Source: UBA6115 sp964629345 (lineage in GTDB: Bacteria > Bacillota > Clostridia > Christensenellales > Aristaeellaceae). Taken from it: a stretch of 14,240 nucleotides of DNA. Made by a program: the position numbers and the translations under genes. The stretch covers positions 1 through 14,240 of the forward strand of contig CAZVSG010000054.1 in NCBI GenBank assembly GCA_964629345.1, given 5' to 3'. Below, one piece after another: positions 6,876 to 14,146 of this stretch. Position 1 is the first letter of the stretch; the number at the start of each line of letters is the position of its first letter. Under the pieces are notes generated by a model, which worked only from the letters and a program-made list of their open reading frames with translations, made no database searches and was not told the origin of the DNA.

Positions 6876-6910
6876 TATGTTCTACACGGAAGGATGAAGA
6901 GGGCAAGCGG

Positions 6911-7318
6911 ATGGCACAGCCATTGAAAGAAATCGAAGGGATCGTCGTAAAGGGCAAGCGCCTGGGCAGCAAGCTGGGTATCCCCACCGCCAATATTCCA
7001 TATCCCAGGGGAGCCTCGACGCTGCCGGATGGTGTCTATGCAGCCGATATGGTGCTGCTGGACCAGGGCGGGCGTACGGTCCAGGGGGTTCTGAACCAGG
7101 GATACCACCCGACGGTGCCTGACGGGGATCCCACGGTGGAAATCCATCTGTTTGACTTCAATGAAGATCTTTATGGCCAGCGCGTAAGGATCCGCTACAT
7201 GTTTTATATCAGGCCTGAAGAAACCTTCCCTTCAAAGGAAGAAATGCGCTTGGTGATGATGAACGATATCCAGAAGGCCAGGCAGTGGTTTTCAGAGAAT
7301 ATCGGTCAGTTTATCTGA
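6911..7318 (+). CDS. Stand-alone riboflavin kinase (flavokinase) domain protein
   Basis: It should phosphorylate riboflavin to FMN with ATP in the cytoplasm. The 135 residues match only the kinase domain of bifunctional RibF: GIVVKGKRLGSKLGIPTANI with the PTAN motif at 25-28, LPDGVYAADM, NQGYHPTVPDGDPTVEIHLF with the catalytic Glu at 77, then LYGQRVRIRYMFYIRPEETF. The N-terminal FAD synthetase (nucleotidyltransferase) domain is absent, so FAD synthesis would need another gene, or a complete RibF elsewhere does both steps. In canonical proteins the motif is GRxLGFPTAN; here Ser-Lys replaces the Arg position and Ile replaces Phe. AGAGGG (6898-6903) is seven bases before the ATG. The gene has its own strong promoter. 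Its 3' end overlaps that of the convergent murI by 13 bases. Confidence 0.88.
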   Translation: MAQPLKEIEGIVVKGKRLGSKLGIPTANIPYPRGASTLPDGVYAADMVLLDQGGRTVQGVLNQGYHPTVPDGDPTVEIHLFDFNEDLYGQRVRIRYMFYIRPEETFPSKEEMRLVMMNDIQKARQWFSENIGQFI

Positions 7319-8079
7319 AACAGCTGCAGCATGCGTTCCATCTGCCCGACCTTTTCCGGGCTGCCGGTGCTCAGGAAGGCAACGCTTCCCTTTTTGTGAC
7401 CATCTGAAAGCAGCCCGGTCTGGATCAGCCTGTTCTTCAGTTGGCGGACGACCCCCTGATTGCTGTCGATGATCTTTGTTTGCTCAGGCAGATGCCGCCG
7501 GACCGCCTTCTTCAGGAACAGGTAGTGGGTGCAGCCCAGCACCGCGGAATCAATGCCGCCCGCAACATAGGGAGCAAACAGGTCTTCCAGGTACCTGTCC
7601 AGGGCCGGGCTGTCCAGTTCTTCCCTTTCGACGAACTCCATCAGTCCCGGGCAGGGCAGCGAGACAGCATGTTCTCCGTACTGGCTGAACAGCTTCCGGT
7701 ATTTCCCGCTGCAGAGTGTGACAGGCGTCGCGAGGACAAGAATGACCCCTCTCTCATGGGTCTGCGCCGCGACCTTCAGCGCGGGTTCCAGCGCGATGAT
7801 GGGGATATCGTACCTCTGCCTGAGGGCTTCCGCCGCGATGCCTGATGCCGTATTGCAGGCAATGACCAGCGCTTTGATGCCGCTGCTGATCAGCCGCTCA
7901 ACCCCCGCGGCCGTCAGGTCAAGCACTTCCCCGTCTGATTTGGTTCCATAAGGGGCATTGGCGTTGTCGCCCAGATAGAGGAAGTTTTCATTCGGCAGCT
8001 CTTTCATGGCGGCTGCCAGGACGCTGACGCCGCCGAGCCCGCTGTCAAAAAAGCCGATCGCCTGTTCCCTCATCAGCAT
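7306..8079 (-). CDS. murI: Glutamate racemase
   Basis: MurI interconverts L- and D-glutamate, supplying D-Glu for peptidoglycan. The 257-residue product has IGFFDSGLGGVSVL at the N-terminus (Asp12, Ser13), LGDNANAPYG, and both catalytic cysteines: Cys75 in VIACNTAS and Cys183 in LGCTHY. The typical ATP-V-T segment (LATPVTLCSGKYRKLF) is present. The open frame runs on upstream to about 8292, but ATG 8079 is chosen because GAGGTG precedes it by a few bases and the protein then begins just before the family's start; a second ATG at 8073 is possible. A perfect extended -10 sits about 16 bases upstream of the ATG, implying a very short leader. It is divergent from the DNA glycosylase gene and converges on riboflavin kinase with overlapping stop regions. 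Confidence 0.95.
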   Translation of the reverse strand: MLMREQAIGFFDSGLGGVSVLAAAMKELPNENFLYLGDNANAPYGTKSDGEVLDLTAAGVERLISSGIKALVIACNTASGIAAEALRQRYDIPIIALEPALKVAAQTHERGVILVLATPVTLCSGKYRKLFSQYGEHAVSLPCPGLMEFVEREELDSPALDRYLEDLFAPYVAGGIDSAVLGCTHYLFLKKAVRRHLPEQTKIIDSNQGVVRQLKNRLIQTGLLSDGHKKGSVAFLSTGSPEKVGQMERMLQLFQIN

Positions 8080-8094
8080 GTTCACCTCAAAGGG

Positions 8095-8103
8095 ATTATA
8101 GCA
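8095..8103 (-). promoter_or_regulatory. Extended -10 promoter of murI
   Basis: On the minus strand the sequence reads TGCTATAAT, a perfect extended -10 element (plus 8095-8103). The expected -35 position (plus 8118-8123) reads CAAACG, a poor match. Transcription would begin at about 8087-8088, only about nine bases before ATG 8079, with the GAGG ribosome site at the very 5' end of the mRNA. Confidence 0.55.
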
Positions 8104-8120
8104 TAAACCTTTCGGAGCGT

Positions 8121-8149
8121 TTGTGATGAAACGGAAACCGTGATAGAAT
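8121..8149 (+). promoter_or_regulatory. Promoter of the DNA glycosylase gene
   Basis: TTGTGA (8121-8126), a 17-base spacer and TAGAAT (8144-8149) preceded by TGA form a housekeeping promoter with an extended -10. The start of transcription would be near 8156, about 23 bases before the TTG start codon. It lies within 20 bases of the divergent murI -10. Confidence 0.6.
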
Positions 8150-8178
8150 CTGCGAATCTCCCTTGATCGGAGGAACCC

Positions 8179-8994
8179 TTGTTGATCGTAGGAATTCCCG
8201 GGTTTGACCTGCCGCTGACCGCGGCCAGCGGCCAGAGCTTTCGCTTTGTTCCTGCCGGTGACGGATTCTCGCTGACAGCTTTTCATCGTCATCTGTTTAT
8301 CAGACAGATTTCTCCGGACATTTTTGGGTTCTCATGCGAGCAGGCGGAGTTTGATGCCATTTGGCATGATTACTTCAGCCTGGACACGGATTTTTCGGCC
8401 ATCAATGCGATGGTTCCGCATGACGGATCCTACCTTCGCAGGGCCGTCGATTACGCGGGCGGCATGCGGATCCTCAGGCAGGAACCCTTTGAGACGCTGA
8501 TCTCCTTTATCATTTCGCAGCGGCGGACCATTCCGTCCATCCGCGACTGCGCAAGAAGGCTCAGCAATCGTTTTGGCCAAAGCATCGCCGAGGATGTCTG
8601 GGATTTTCCAAGCCCGCTGTCACTGGCCGAAGCCTCCGTTGATGAGTTGGCATCCTGCGGGCTCGGCTACAGAGCGCCGTATGTCCAGAAGACCTCGCGT
8701 TTGGTCGCGCAGGGAGAACTTGCGCTGAAAGAGATCGAAAACCTGCCGGACAGAAGCCTGAAAGAAGAGCTGAAACGAGCGCCCGGGGTGGGGGAAAAGG
8801 TCGCTTCCTGCGTGATGCTGTTCGCTTATCACCGCCTTGACGCCTTTCCTGTTGACGTATGGATCGGCAGGGTCCTGAAGAAGGAGTTCCCCGGCGGTTT
8901 CCCCTTTGAGCGGTTTGCCGGCGCATCCGGGGTCCTTCAGCAGTATATGTTCTGCTATGCCCGCAGCCAGGCGGCGCTTCGCAAAAAGGCGTAA
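8179..8994 (+). CDS. 8-oxoguanine-type DNA glycosylase/AP lyase (OGG, HhH-GPD family)
   Basis: It should excise oxidised purines such as 8-oxoguanine during base-excision repair. An N-terminal OGG-type domain (FDLPLTAASGQSFRF) is followed by the helix-hairpin-helix-GPD core. LKRAPGVGEKVASCVMLFAY contains catalytic Lys207 and FPVDVWIGR contains Asp226; the 19-residue spacing equals that of Lys249/Asp268 in human OGG1. The conserved Asn-rich segment that contacts the unpaired cytosine in human OGG1 is replaced by SQRRTIPSI, a change I recall from clostridial homologues, so substrate preference could differ. At 271 residues it is near the family length. The start is TTG (8179, or a second TTG at 8182), supported by GGAGG at 8169-8173; no ATG is suitably placed. 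It has its own promoter, divergent from murI, and the murC promoter begins four bases after its stop. Confidence 0.9.
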   Translation: MLIVGIPGFDLPLTAASGQSFRFVPAGDGFSLTAFHRHLFIRQISPDIFGFSCEQAEFDAIWHDYFSLDTDFSAINAMVPHDGSYLRRAVDYAGGMRILRQEPFETLISFIISQRRTIPSIRDCARRLSNRFGQSIAEDVWDFPSPLSLAEASVDELASCGLGYRAPYVQKTSRLVAQGELALKEIENLPDRSLKEELKRAPGVGEKVASCVMLFAYHRLDAFPVDVWIGRVLKKEFPGGFPFERFAGASGVLQQYMFCYARSQAALRKKA

Positions 8995-8997
8995 AAC

Positions 8998-9026
8998 TTG
9001 TCAGCGCACAGCCGCGTCTGTATAAT
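8998..9026 (+). promoter_or_regulatory. Strong promoter of the murC-lepA operon
   Basis: TTGTCA (8998-9003, 5/6) and a perfect TATAAT (9021-9026) are separated by exactly 17 bases. Transcription should begin near 9033, giving a leader of about 27 bases with AAGGA just ahead of ATG 9060. This is the best promoter in the window and the only clear one for the three genes that follow. Confidence 0.8.
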
Positions 9027-9059
9027 TGATACCGGGATTTCGATCCTGAAAGGAAGACG

Positions 9060-10472
9060 ATGCGTCAGGCTTATCTCAGCGGGTTGATCGGCCATAGGAT
9101 CCACATGGTCGGTATCGGGGGCTCCAGCATGTCCGGCCTTGCGGAGATGCTTTTGTCCGACGGCCACCTTGTCTCCGGTACTGACAGCGCGGACGGTTAC
9201 TATCTGAAGAAGCTGCGGGGCCTGGGTATTGATGCCCGCGCGGGCCATCATCCGGACATGGTGGAAGGGGCCGGCCTGCTGGTCTATTCAGCGGCGATCT
9301 CATCCGCGGATCCCGAGCGGCAGGAGGCGGATCGGCTTGGCATCCCGCAGATGGAGCGCGCGGTCCTCTTAGGGCTGATGATGCAGTCCTTCCCGATGCC
9401 TGTGTGCGTGTGCGGAACGCACGGCAAGACGACCACCACCGCCATGCTGGCGCAGGTCCTGACCGACGCGGGACTTGATCCCTCCATCCACCTGGGCGGG
9501 AGCCTTGACGCCATCAACGGCAGTGTGAGAAACGGCAGCAGCGGCGTATTCGTCGCGGAGGCCTGCGAGTTCAACCGCAGCTTCCATCATATGCCTGTCC
9601 GCGTCGCTCTGCTGCTGAACATTGAGGAAGATCACCTGGATTGCTACGGCGATATGGAACACGTGGAGGAAGCGTATCTGCAGTTTCTGTCTAGATTGCC
9701 CGATGACGGCGTGCTGATCGCATATGATCACGATGAGCGGGTACGCCGGGTCGTTCAAAGGCTTGACAAGAAGAACCGCCGGATCCTGATGTTCGGAACG
9801 GAGGGACAAAGCGATTATCGTTTGAGCGATCTCTCGTTCAGCAGCACCGGCTGCGCGTCCTTTGCCGCCCTGTCCGGGGAGAGACCCCTGTGCGAAGTCA
9901 GGCTGAAGGTGCCCGGGATGTACAATGCGCTGCATGCGCTGGCAGCGCTGGCGGGTGCGGACGTGCTCCATGCGGACATGGATCAGGCTGCGGCCTCTCT
10001 TGCACGTTTTGAAGGCGCTCACCGCAGGTTTGAGCATACCGGAGTCGTTCGGGGAATGGAAATGTACCATGATTACGGCCATAACCCGGCGGAGATGAAA
10101 GCGGCTGTCGGCCTGGCCAAACTTCAGGGCCGCAGGGTGATCGCGCTGATGCAGCCTCATACCTTCAGCCGCGTCAAGACCCTTTTCCCGGACTATCTTA
10201 CATGTACCAAGGATGCTGACATCACGCTGGTAACCGATATTTTCGCCGCCAGGGAAACGGATCCCGGGGACATCAGCAGCCGGATGCTGGTGGAAGGCAT
10301 GAAGGCGAACGGCATCATTGCCTGCCTGACCCCGGGTTTTGATGACGCGGAAGCATGGCTGCTTCAATACGGGAGGGAAGGCGATCTCGTGCTTACCATG
10401 GGCTGCGGGGACATCAACCTGCTCAACGAACAGATGCAGCGGCATTTTGACCAGCAAAACTGCCTGAATTGA
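9060..10472 (+). CDS. murC: UDP-N-acetylmuramate--L-alanine ligase
   Basis: MurC adds L-alanine to UDP-MurNAc using ATP, the first step of the peptidoglycan stem peptide, in the cytoplasm. The 470-residue product has all three Mur ligase domains. The N-terminal UDP-binding domain begins HMVGIGGSSMSGLAE, close to the MurC signature. The ATP-binding domain has the P-loop CGTHGKTTTTAM (Lys123) and EACEFNRSF...LNIEEDHLD. The C-terminal domain has YHDYGHNPAEMKAAV, MQPHTFSRVK and LTMGCGDI. The HNP where most homologues have HHP and the Cys in GCGD are minor variants. ATG 9060 follows AAAGGA by five bases. It is the first gene of an operon: its TGA is 11 bases before the lepA ATG. Confidence 0.96.
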   Translation: MRQAYLSGLIGHRIHMVGIGGSSMSGLAEMLLSDGHLVSGTDSADGYYLKKLRGLGIDARAGHHPDMVEGAGLLVYSAAISSADPERQEADRLGIPQMERAVLLGLMMQSFPMPVCVCGTHGKTTTTAMLAQVLTDAGLDPSIHLGGSLDAINGSVRNGSSGVFVAEACEFNRSFHHMPVRVALLLNIEEDHLDCYGDMEHVEEAYLQFLSRLPDDGVLIAYDHDERVRRVVQRLDKKNRRILMFGTEGQSDYRLSDLSFSSTGCASFAALSGERPLCEVRLKVPGMYNALHALAALAGADVLHADMDQAAASLARFEGAHRRFEHTGVVRGMEMYHDYGHNPAEMKAAVGLAKLQGRRVIALMQPHTFSRVKTLFPDYLTCTKDADITLVTDIFAARETDPGDISSRMLVEGMKANGIIACLTPGFDDAEAWLLQYGREGDLVLTMGCGDINLLNEQMQRHFDQQNCLN

Positions 10473-10473
10473 C

Positions 10474-10478
10474 GGAGG
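10474..10478 (+). promoter_or_regulatory. Ribosome binding site that fixes the lepA start
   Basis: GGAGG directly follows the murC stop and is five bases before ATG 10484. The lepA frame could also be read from TTG 10469, but that codon lies upstream of this site. The product from 10484 starts at the usual place for LepA. Confidence 0.85.
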
Positions 10479-10483
10479 GATCC

Positions 10484-12295
10484 ATGCCACTTGACAGACA
10501 AGGCAGAATCAGAAACTTCTGCATCATTGCCCACATCGACCATGGGAAGAGCACCCTGGCGGACCGGATCCTTGAAAAAACCGGCGTTTTTGAGCAGCGA
10601 CAGATGGTGGAACAGGTGCTTGATTCGATGGAACTGGAGCGTGAGAGAGGCATCACCATCAAGTCAAAAGCGGTCAACATGCACTATGTTGCCAGCGACG
10701 GGCAGGAGTACGTCCTCAACTTGATCGACACGCCTGGCCATGTCGACTTCACCTATGAAGTCAGCCGCGCACTTGCCGCCTGCGAAGGCGCGCTCCTGGT
10801 GGTGGACGCTACCCAGGGGGTCGAGGCGCAGACGCTCGCGAATGTCTATCTGGCGTTGGAACACGACCTGGAAACCATTCCGGTCATCAACAAGATCGAT
10901 CTGCCCAGCGCCCAGCCCGAGGAAGCGGCCAAGGAGATCGAGGAACTCATCGGTTTGTCGGCCAAGGATGCGCCGCTGATTTCCGCCAAACTGGGCAAGG
11001 GGATCGACCAGGTCCTCGAAGCCGTCGTCAAACGGATCCCGCCGCCCGGGGGGGATGAGAACGCGCCTCTGCAAGCCCTGGTTTTTGACGCGGTGTATGA
11101 CAATTACAAAGGCGCGATCTGTCTGGTCCGCGTCGTCAACGGCAGCCTGAAAGCCGGCATTCGGATGAGAATGATGCAGACAGGCAGCGAATATGACGTG
11201 GTCGAAGTCGGCACGCTGACCCCGGGGTTCAGCCCCTGTGAGATCTTAAGGGCAGGCGAGGTCGGATACGTCAGCGCCTCCATCAAGGAAGTCAGGGAGA
11301 CCAGGGTCGGGGATACGATCACCGACGCGGCCGACCCGGCGCAGCAGCCACTGCCAGGGTACAAACAGGTCGTCCCGATGGTGTTCTGCGGCATTTATCC
11401 GGCGGACGGCGCGGACTATCCGCTCCTCAGGGACGCACTGGACAAACTGAAGATGAACGACGCTTCCCTGATCTTCGAGCCGGAAACAAGCTCCGCGCTG
11501 GGATATGGCTTCCGCTGCGGATTCCTGGGGCTTCTGCATATGGAGATCATCCAGGAGCGCCTGGAGCGCGAGTTCGATCTTGGCCTGATCACCACGGTCC
11601 CCAACGTCATTTATGAGGTCATCAAGACCAACGGCGAGACGGTCCATATCGACAACCCCAGCAACCTCCCCCCGCAGGGTGAGATCGAAACGATGCGCGA
11701 GCCGTACGTGCTCTCCTCCATATACACGCCCCAGGAGTTCGTCGGGTCGCTGATGGAGGTCTGCCGCGACAAACGCGGGGTGTTCAGGGACATGCAGTAT
11801 GAAGGCAACCGGGTCAAGCTGACCTATGACATGCCGCTCAACGAGGTCATCTATGATTTCTTCGATCAGATCAAAAGCAGGAGCCGCGGATATGCTTCCC
11901 TTGACTATGAACTGACGGGATATCAGGACAGCGATCTGGTCAAGCTTGACTTTCTCCTCAACGGAGAGATCTGCGACGCGTTCACGATGATCGTCCATAA
12001 GGACAAGGCATACGGACGCGCGAGGATGATCGCCGAGAAACTCAAGGACGTCATCCCGCGCCAGCAATTTGAGATCCCGATCCAGGGCGCGATCGGGAGC
12101 AAGGTGATCGCGCGCGAAACGGTCAAGGCAGTCCGGAAGGACGTTCTGGCCAAGTGCTATGGCGGCGACATCACGCGCAAGAAGAAACTGCTTGAAAAAC
12201 AGAAGGAAGGCAAGAAACGGATGCGAAAATTCGGCACTGTCGAACTGCCGGGCGAAGCGTTCATTGCCGTGCTGAAAATGAGCGATGACAAATAG
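10484..12295 (+). CDS. lepA: Elongation factor 4 (LepA), ribosome-associated GTPase
   Basis: LepA is a translational GTPase that binds ribosomes; its roles in back-translocation, initiation or 30S assembly are still debated. The 603-residue product is full length. GTPase motifs are complete: G1 AHIDHGKST (residues 16-24), the switch region MELERERGITIKSKAV, G3 DTPGHVDF (Asp82), G4 NKIDLP and G5 SAKLGKG. The LepA-specific block SALGYGFRCGFLGLLHMEII follows, and the C-terminus has the hallmark basic segment RKKKLLEKQKEGKKRMRKFG. It lies 11 bases after murC and is surely co-transcribed with it. In many Clostridia lepA is followed by hemW, but here a zinc-ribbon membrane protein gene follows after 51 bases. 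Confidence 0.97.
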   Translation: MPLDRQGRIRNFCIIAHIDHGKSTLADRILEKTGVFEQRQMVEQVLDSMELERERGITIKSKAVNMHYVASDGQEYVLNLIDTPGHVDFTYEVSRALAACEGALLVVDATQGVEAQTLANVYLALEHDLETIPVINKIDLPSAQPEEAAKEIEELIGLSAKDAPLISAKLGKGIDQVLEAVVKRIPPPGGDENAPLQALVFDAVYDNYKGAICLVRVVNGSLKAGIRMRMMQTGSEYDVVEVGTLTPGFSPCEILRAGEVGYVSASIKEVRETRVGDTITDAADPAQQPLPGYKQVVPMVFCGIYPADGADYPLLRDALDKLKMNDASLIFEPETSSALGYGFRCGFLGLLHMEIIQERLEREFDLGLITTVPNVIYEVIKTNGETVHIDNPSNLPPQGEIETMREPYVLSSIYTPQEFVGSLMEVCRDKRGVFRDMQYEGNRVKLTYDMPLNEVIYDFFDQIKSRSRGYASLDYELTGYQDSDLVKLDFLLNGEICDAFTMIVHKDKAYGRARMIAEKLKDVIPRQQFEIPIQGAIGSKVIARETVKAVRKDVLAKCYGGDITRKKKLLEKQKEGKKRMRKFGTVELPGEAFIAVLKMSDDK

Positions 12296-12296
12296 T

Positions 12297-12350
12297 ATGA
12301 AAAAGGATTTCCAAATCACGATCGACCGGCGGATGGGCGGACAAGGATGA
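12297..12350 (+). CDS. Possible 17-codon mini-ORF linking lepA to the next gene
   Basis: An ATG one base after the lepA stop opens a frame for MKKDFQITIDRRMGGQG and closes with a TGA that overlaps the next gene's ATG (ATGA, 12347-12350). No ribosome site precedes it, so its translation would depend on ribosomes finishing lepA. It could couple translation of the downstream gene, whose own ribosome site is weak. It may equally be chance. Confidence 0.2.
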   Translation: MKKDFQITIDRRMGGQG

Positions 12351-14146
12351 AGTGCCCTTCCTGCGGAGCCTGGAACCGCGCGTCCTTCCCCCGCTGTTTT
12401 CGCTGCGGACAGCCGCTTGAGCAGTCCATTGGCCCCGGACCGCTTCAGTCTTCCGATGGGCAGATACCGCCTGTTCCCCATATACCTGATGAAAAGACTG
12501 AAATCAGTTACGATGAGCTGGGCAATGAGTATGTCAGAAGGGACGAGCGGGACCGCCTGGCGCTTGAGATGCTCAGCCTTCATGAGAGAAAACGCAGGGG
12601 CGAGATCAAGCAGAAGCAGCTGATCACAAGAGGCGCTCAGCGGGGGTTTGCTCCGTCGGGCACAAAAGTATCCGCATCACAGCGGCGCGGCAGGCTGTTT
12701 GCTGATCCGCAGTCAATAAGGCGGAAGACGGCGGAGGCATTGGCTGAGCCGGGAGCGGTCGATTACGACGGGTATACCGAAACGCCGAACTATTATGCCG
12801 TTTCTGGGGAGGAGCAGGATTATACAAAGACCGCCTCGCGCGGATACTCCCCGATGACCCCTGTTCCTCTGCCCGGGATCAAGCGAAAACGCGCCATCGG
12901 CAGAATGAGGTATCTGCCGTATCTCGCTCTGGCGATGCTCCTCATCGCCGGGGGCATTGCCCTGACCCAGTTCGTCATCACGCCCTGGCTTTCGTCCAGA
13001 AGAGAGGCGGAAGCAAAACCGCAGCCTTTGATTTCCGCTTCGATCCTTGATGACATGGCCGCGCATACGATCTCCATCCCGGGCTCTGAAGGCGCGCAGA
13101 TCTATATCAAGGAACTCAGGAACTCCTATATCGTTACCGGCGGATACGCCACCTTCCAGGTCGCTGATTATTTCTGGTATGACCTGATCGAGAACCTGAC
13201 CCAGCCAAGCATGGACGTGACCCTGACGCCCTACATCAGGACCAGCTCCGGCGAGCAAAAGCAGATGGATCCGGTGAATTACACCATTGACATCCCCCTG
13301 TCGCCGATCACGCTCATCAACCCGGACGTCACTTACCTGGAGGTCAGCACGCCGATCTTCAACATCCGTTTCCATGTGATGCGCAACAGCAACGTCTTCA
13401 TCAATGGGGAGGATTACTCTTCGTTTGTCAATACGCAGAACGGACTGATCAGCTACAACGCGGCCATACAGCCGGTCGGCGACAACCATATCAGCATCGT
13501 AGTCCGCAGCCAGTATTACCGCGAAAACACAGTCAGCCTCATCATCCACAGGGCGGTCCAGGACATCCCGCTGGATCTGGCGAGCACGCTGGATGACGAG
13601 AGCTCCCAGCCCAGCATGACCATCAGGGCGACCACCCGCGCGGGCGCCACCATAACGGTGCTGAGCCCGCATGACGAACTGGACACATCGATGCTCGGCA
13701 GCACAGGGGTCTTCAGCTTCAAGGCGATGTTCTCCAGGATCGGGACGAACACAGTGGAGATCAGGGCTGATTTTCCGGGCAAGAACCCGACGACCGTGAA
13801 GTACGACGTGTACTATCTGCCCCCGCCGGACATCTACACAAAGAAGGCATGGGCGCTTGATTCCTGGGGATATCCGGATCTGCTTGCCAATATGAATACG
13901 CGCATCTCCAATACGCAGATCTACGTGTTTACCGGACCTGTGAAAGAGATCATCAGTTCCAGGCCGCAGCTGGTCATCATGGACGCCAGCGACGGGAAGG
14001 GCGCGGAGCGGCTGGTCATGCTGGAGAACCAGACGAAGACCGCCTGGAATCCTGGGGAGCGCTACAGGATCTATGCCGATGCCTACGGAATGTATGGGAA
14101 TATCCCGCGCCTGATCGCCAGGTATACCTATAAACCAGGCAATTGA
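12347..14146 (+). CDS. Zinc-ribbon, single-pass membrane protein with large external beta-rich region; function unknown
   Basis: The product has 599 residues. A zinc ribbon opens the protein (CPSC at 3-6, CFRC at 17-20, CX2C-X10-CX2C). Residues about 21-185 look disordered, with a charged helical stretch (RDERDRLALEMLSLHERKRR). One transmembrane helix at about 189-212 (YLPYLALAMLLIAGGIALTQ) is flanked by RKR on the inner side. The remaining roughly 385 residues should be outside and look like beta-sandwich domains (Ig-like, 225-480), ending in a segment starting YVFTGPVKEI that resembles an OB fold. I do not recognise the family. Similar zinc-ribbon membrane proteins occur widely in Clostridia, some linked to the envelope, but no role can be named. 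Its ribosome site is weak (GGCGGACAAGG touching the ATG), so coupling to lepA is plausible. It is probably the third gene of the murC-lepA transcript. Confidence 0.88.
   Translation: MKCPSCGAWNRASFPRCFRCGQPLEQSIGPGPLQSSDGQIPPVPHIPDEKTEISYDELGNEYVRRDERDRLALEMLSLHERKRRGEIKQKQLITRGAQRGFAPSGTKVSASQRRGRLFADPQSIRRKTAEALAEPGAVDYDGYTETPNYYAVSGEEQDYTKTASRGYSPMTPVPLPGIKRKRAIGRMRYLPYLALAMLLIAGGIALTQFVITPWLSSRREAEAKPQPLISASILDDMAAHTISIPGSEGAQIYIKELRNSYIVTGGYATFQVADYFWYDLIENLTQPSMDVTLTPYIRTSSGEQKQMDPVNYTIDIPLSPITLINPDVTYLEVSTPIFNIRFHVMRNSNVFINGEDYSSFVNTQNGLISYNAAIQPVGDNHISIVVRSQYYRENTVSLIIHRAVQDIPLDLASTLDDESSQPSMTIRATTRAGATITVLSPHDELDTSMLGSTGVFSFKAMFSRIGTNTVEIRADFPGKNPTTVKYDVYYLPPPDIYTKKAWALDSWGYPDLLANMNTRISNTQIYVFTGPVKEIISSRPQLVIMDASDGKGAERLVMLENQTKTAWNPGERYRIYADAYGMYGNIPRLIARYTYKPGN

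Noticed and set aside
6876..6910. FMN riboswitch ahead of the riboflavin kinase gene
   Set aside because: The predicted leader is only about 30 bases and contains none of the RFN-element conserved stems, so there is no room for it.
6894..6926. Ten-codon leader peptide (MKRASGWHSH) overlapping the riboflavin kinase start
   Set aside because: GGAAGG touches its ATG directly, too close to act as a ribosome site, and the peptide has no attenuation-like codon run. AGAGGG before ATG 6911 explains the start better.
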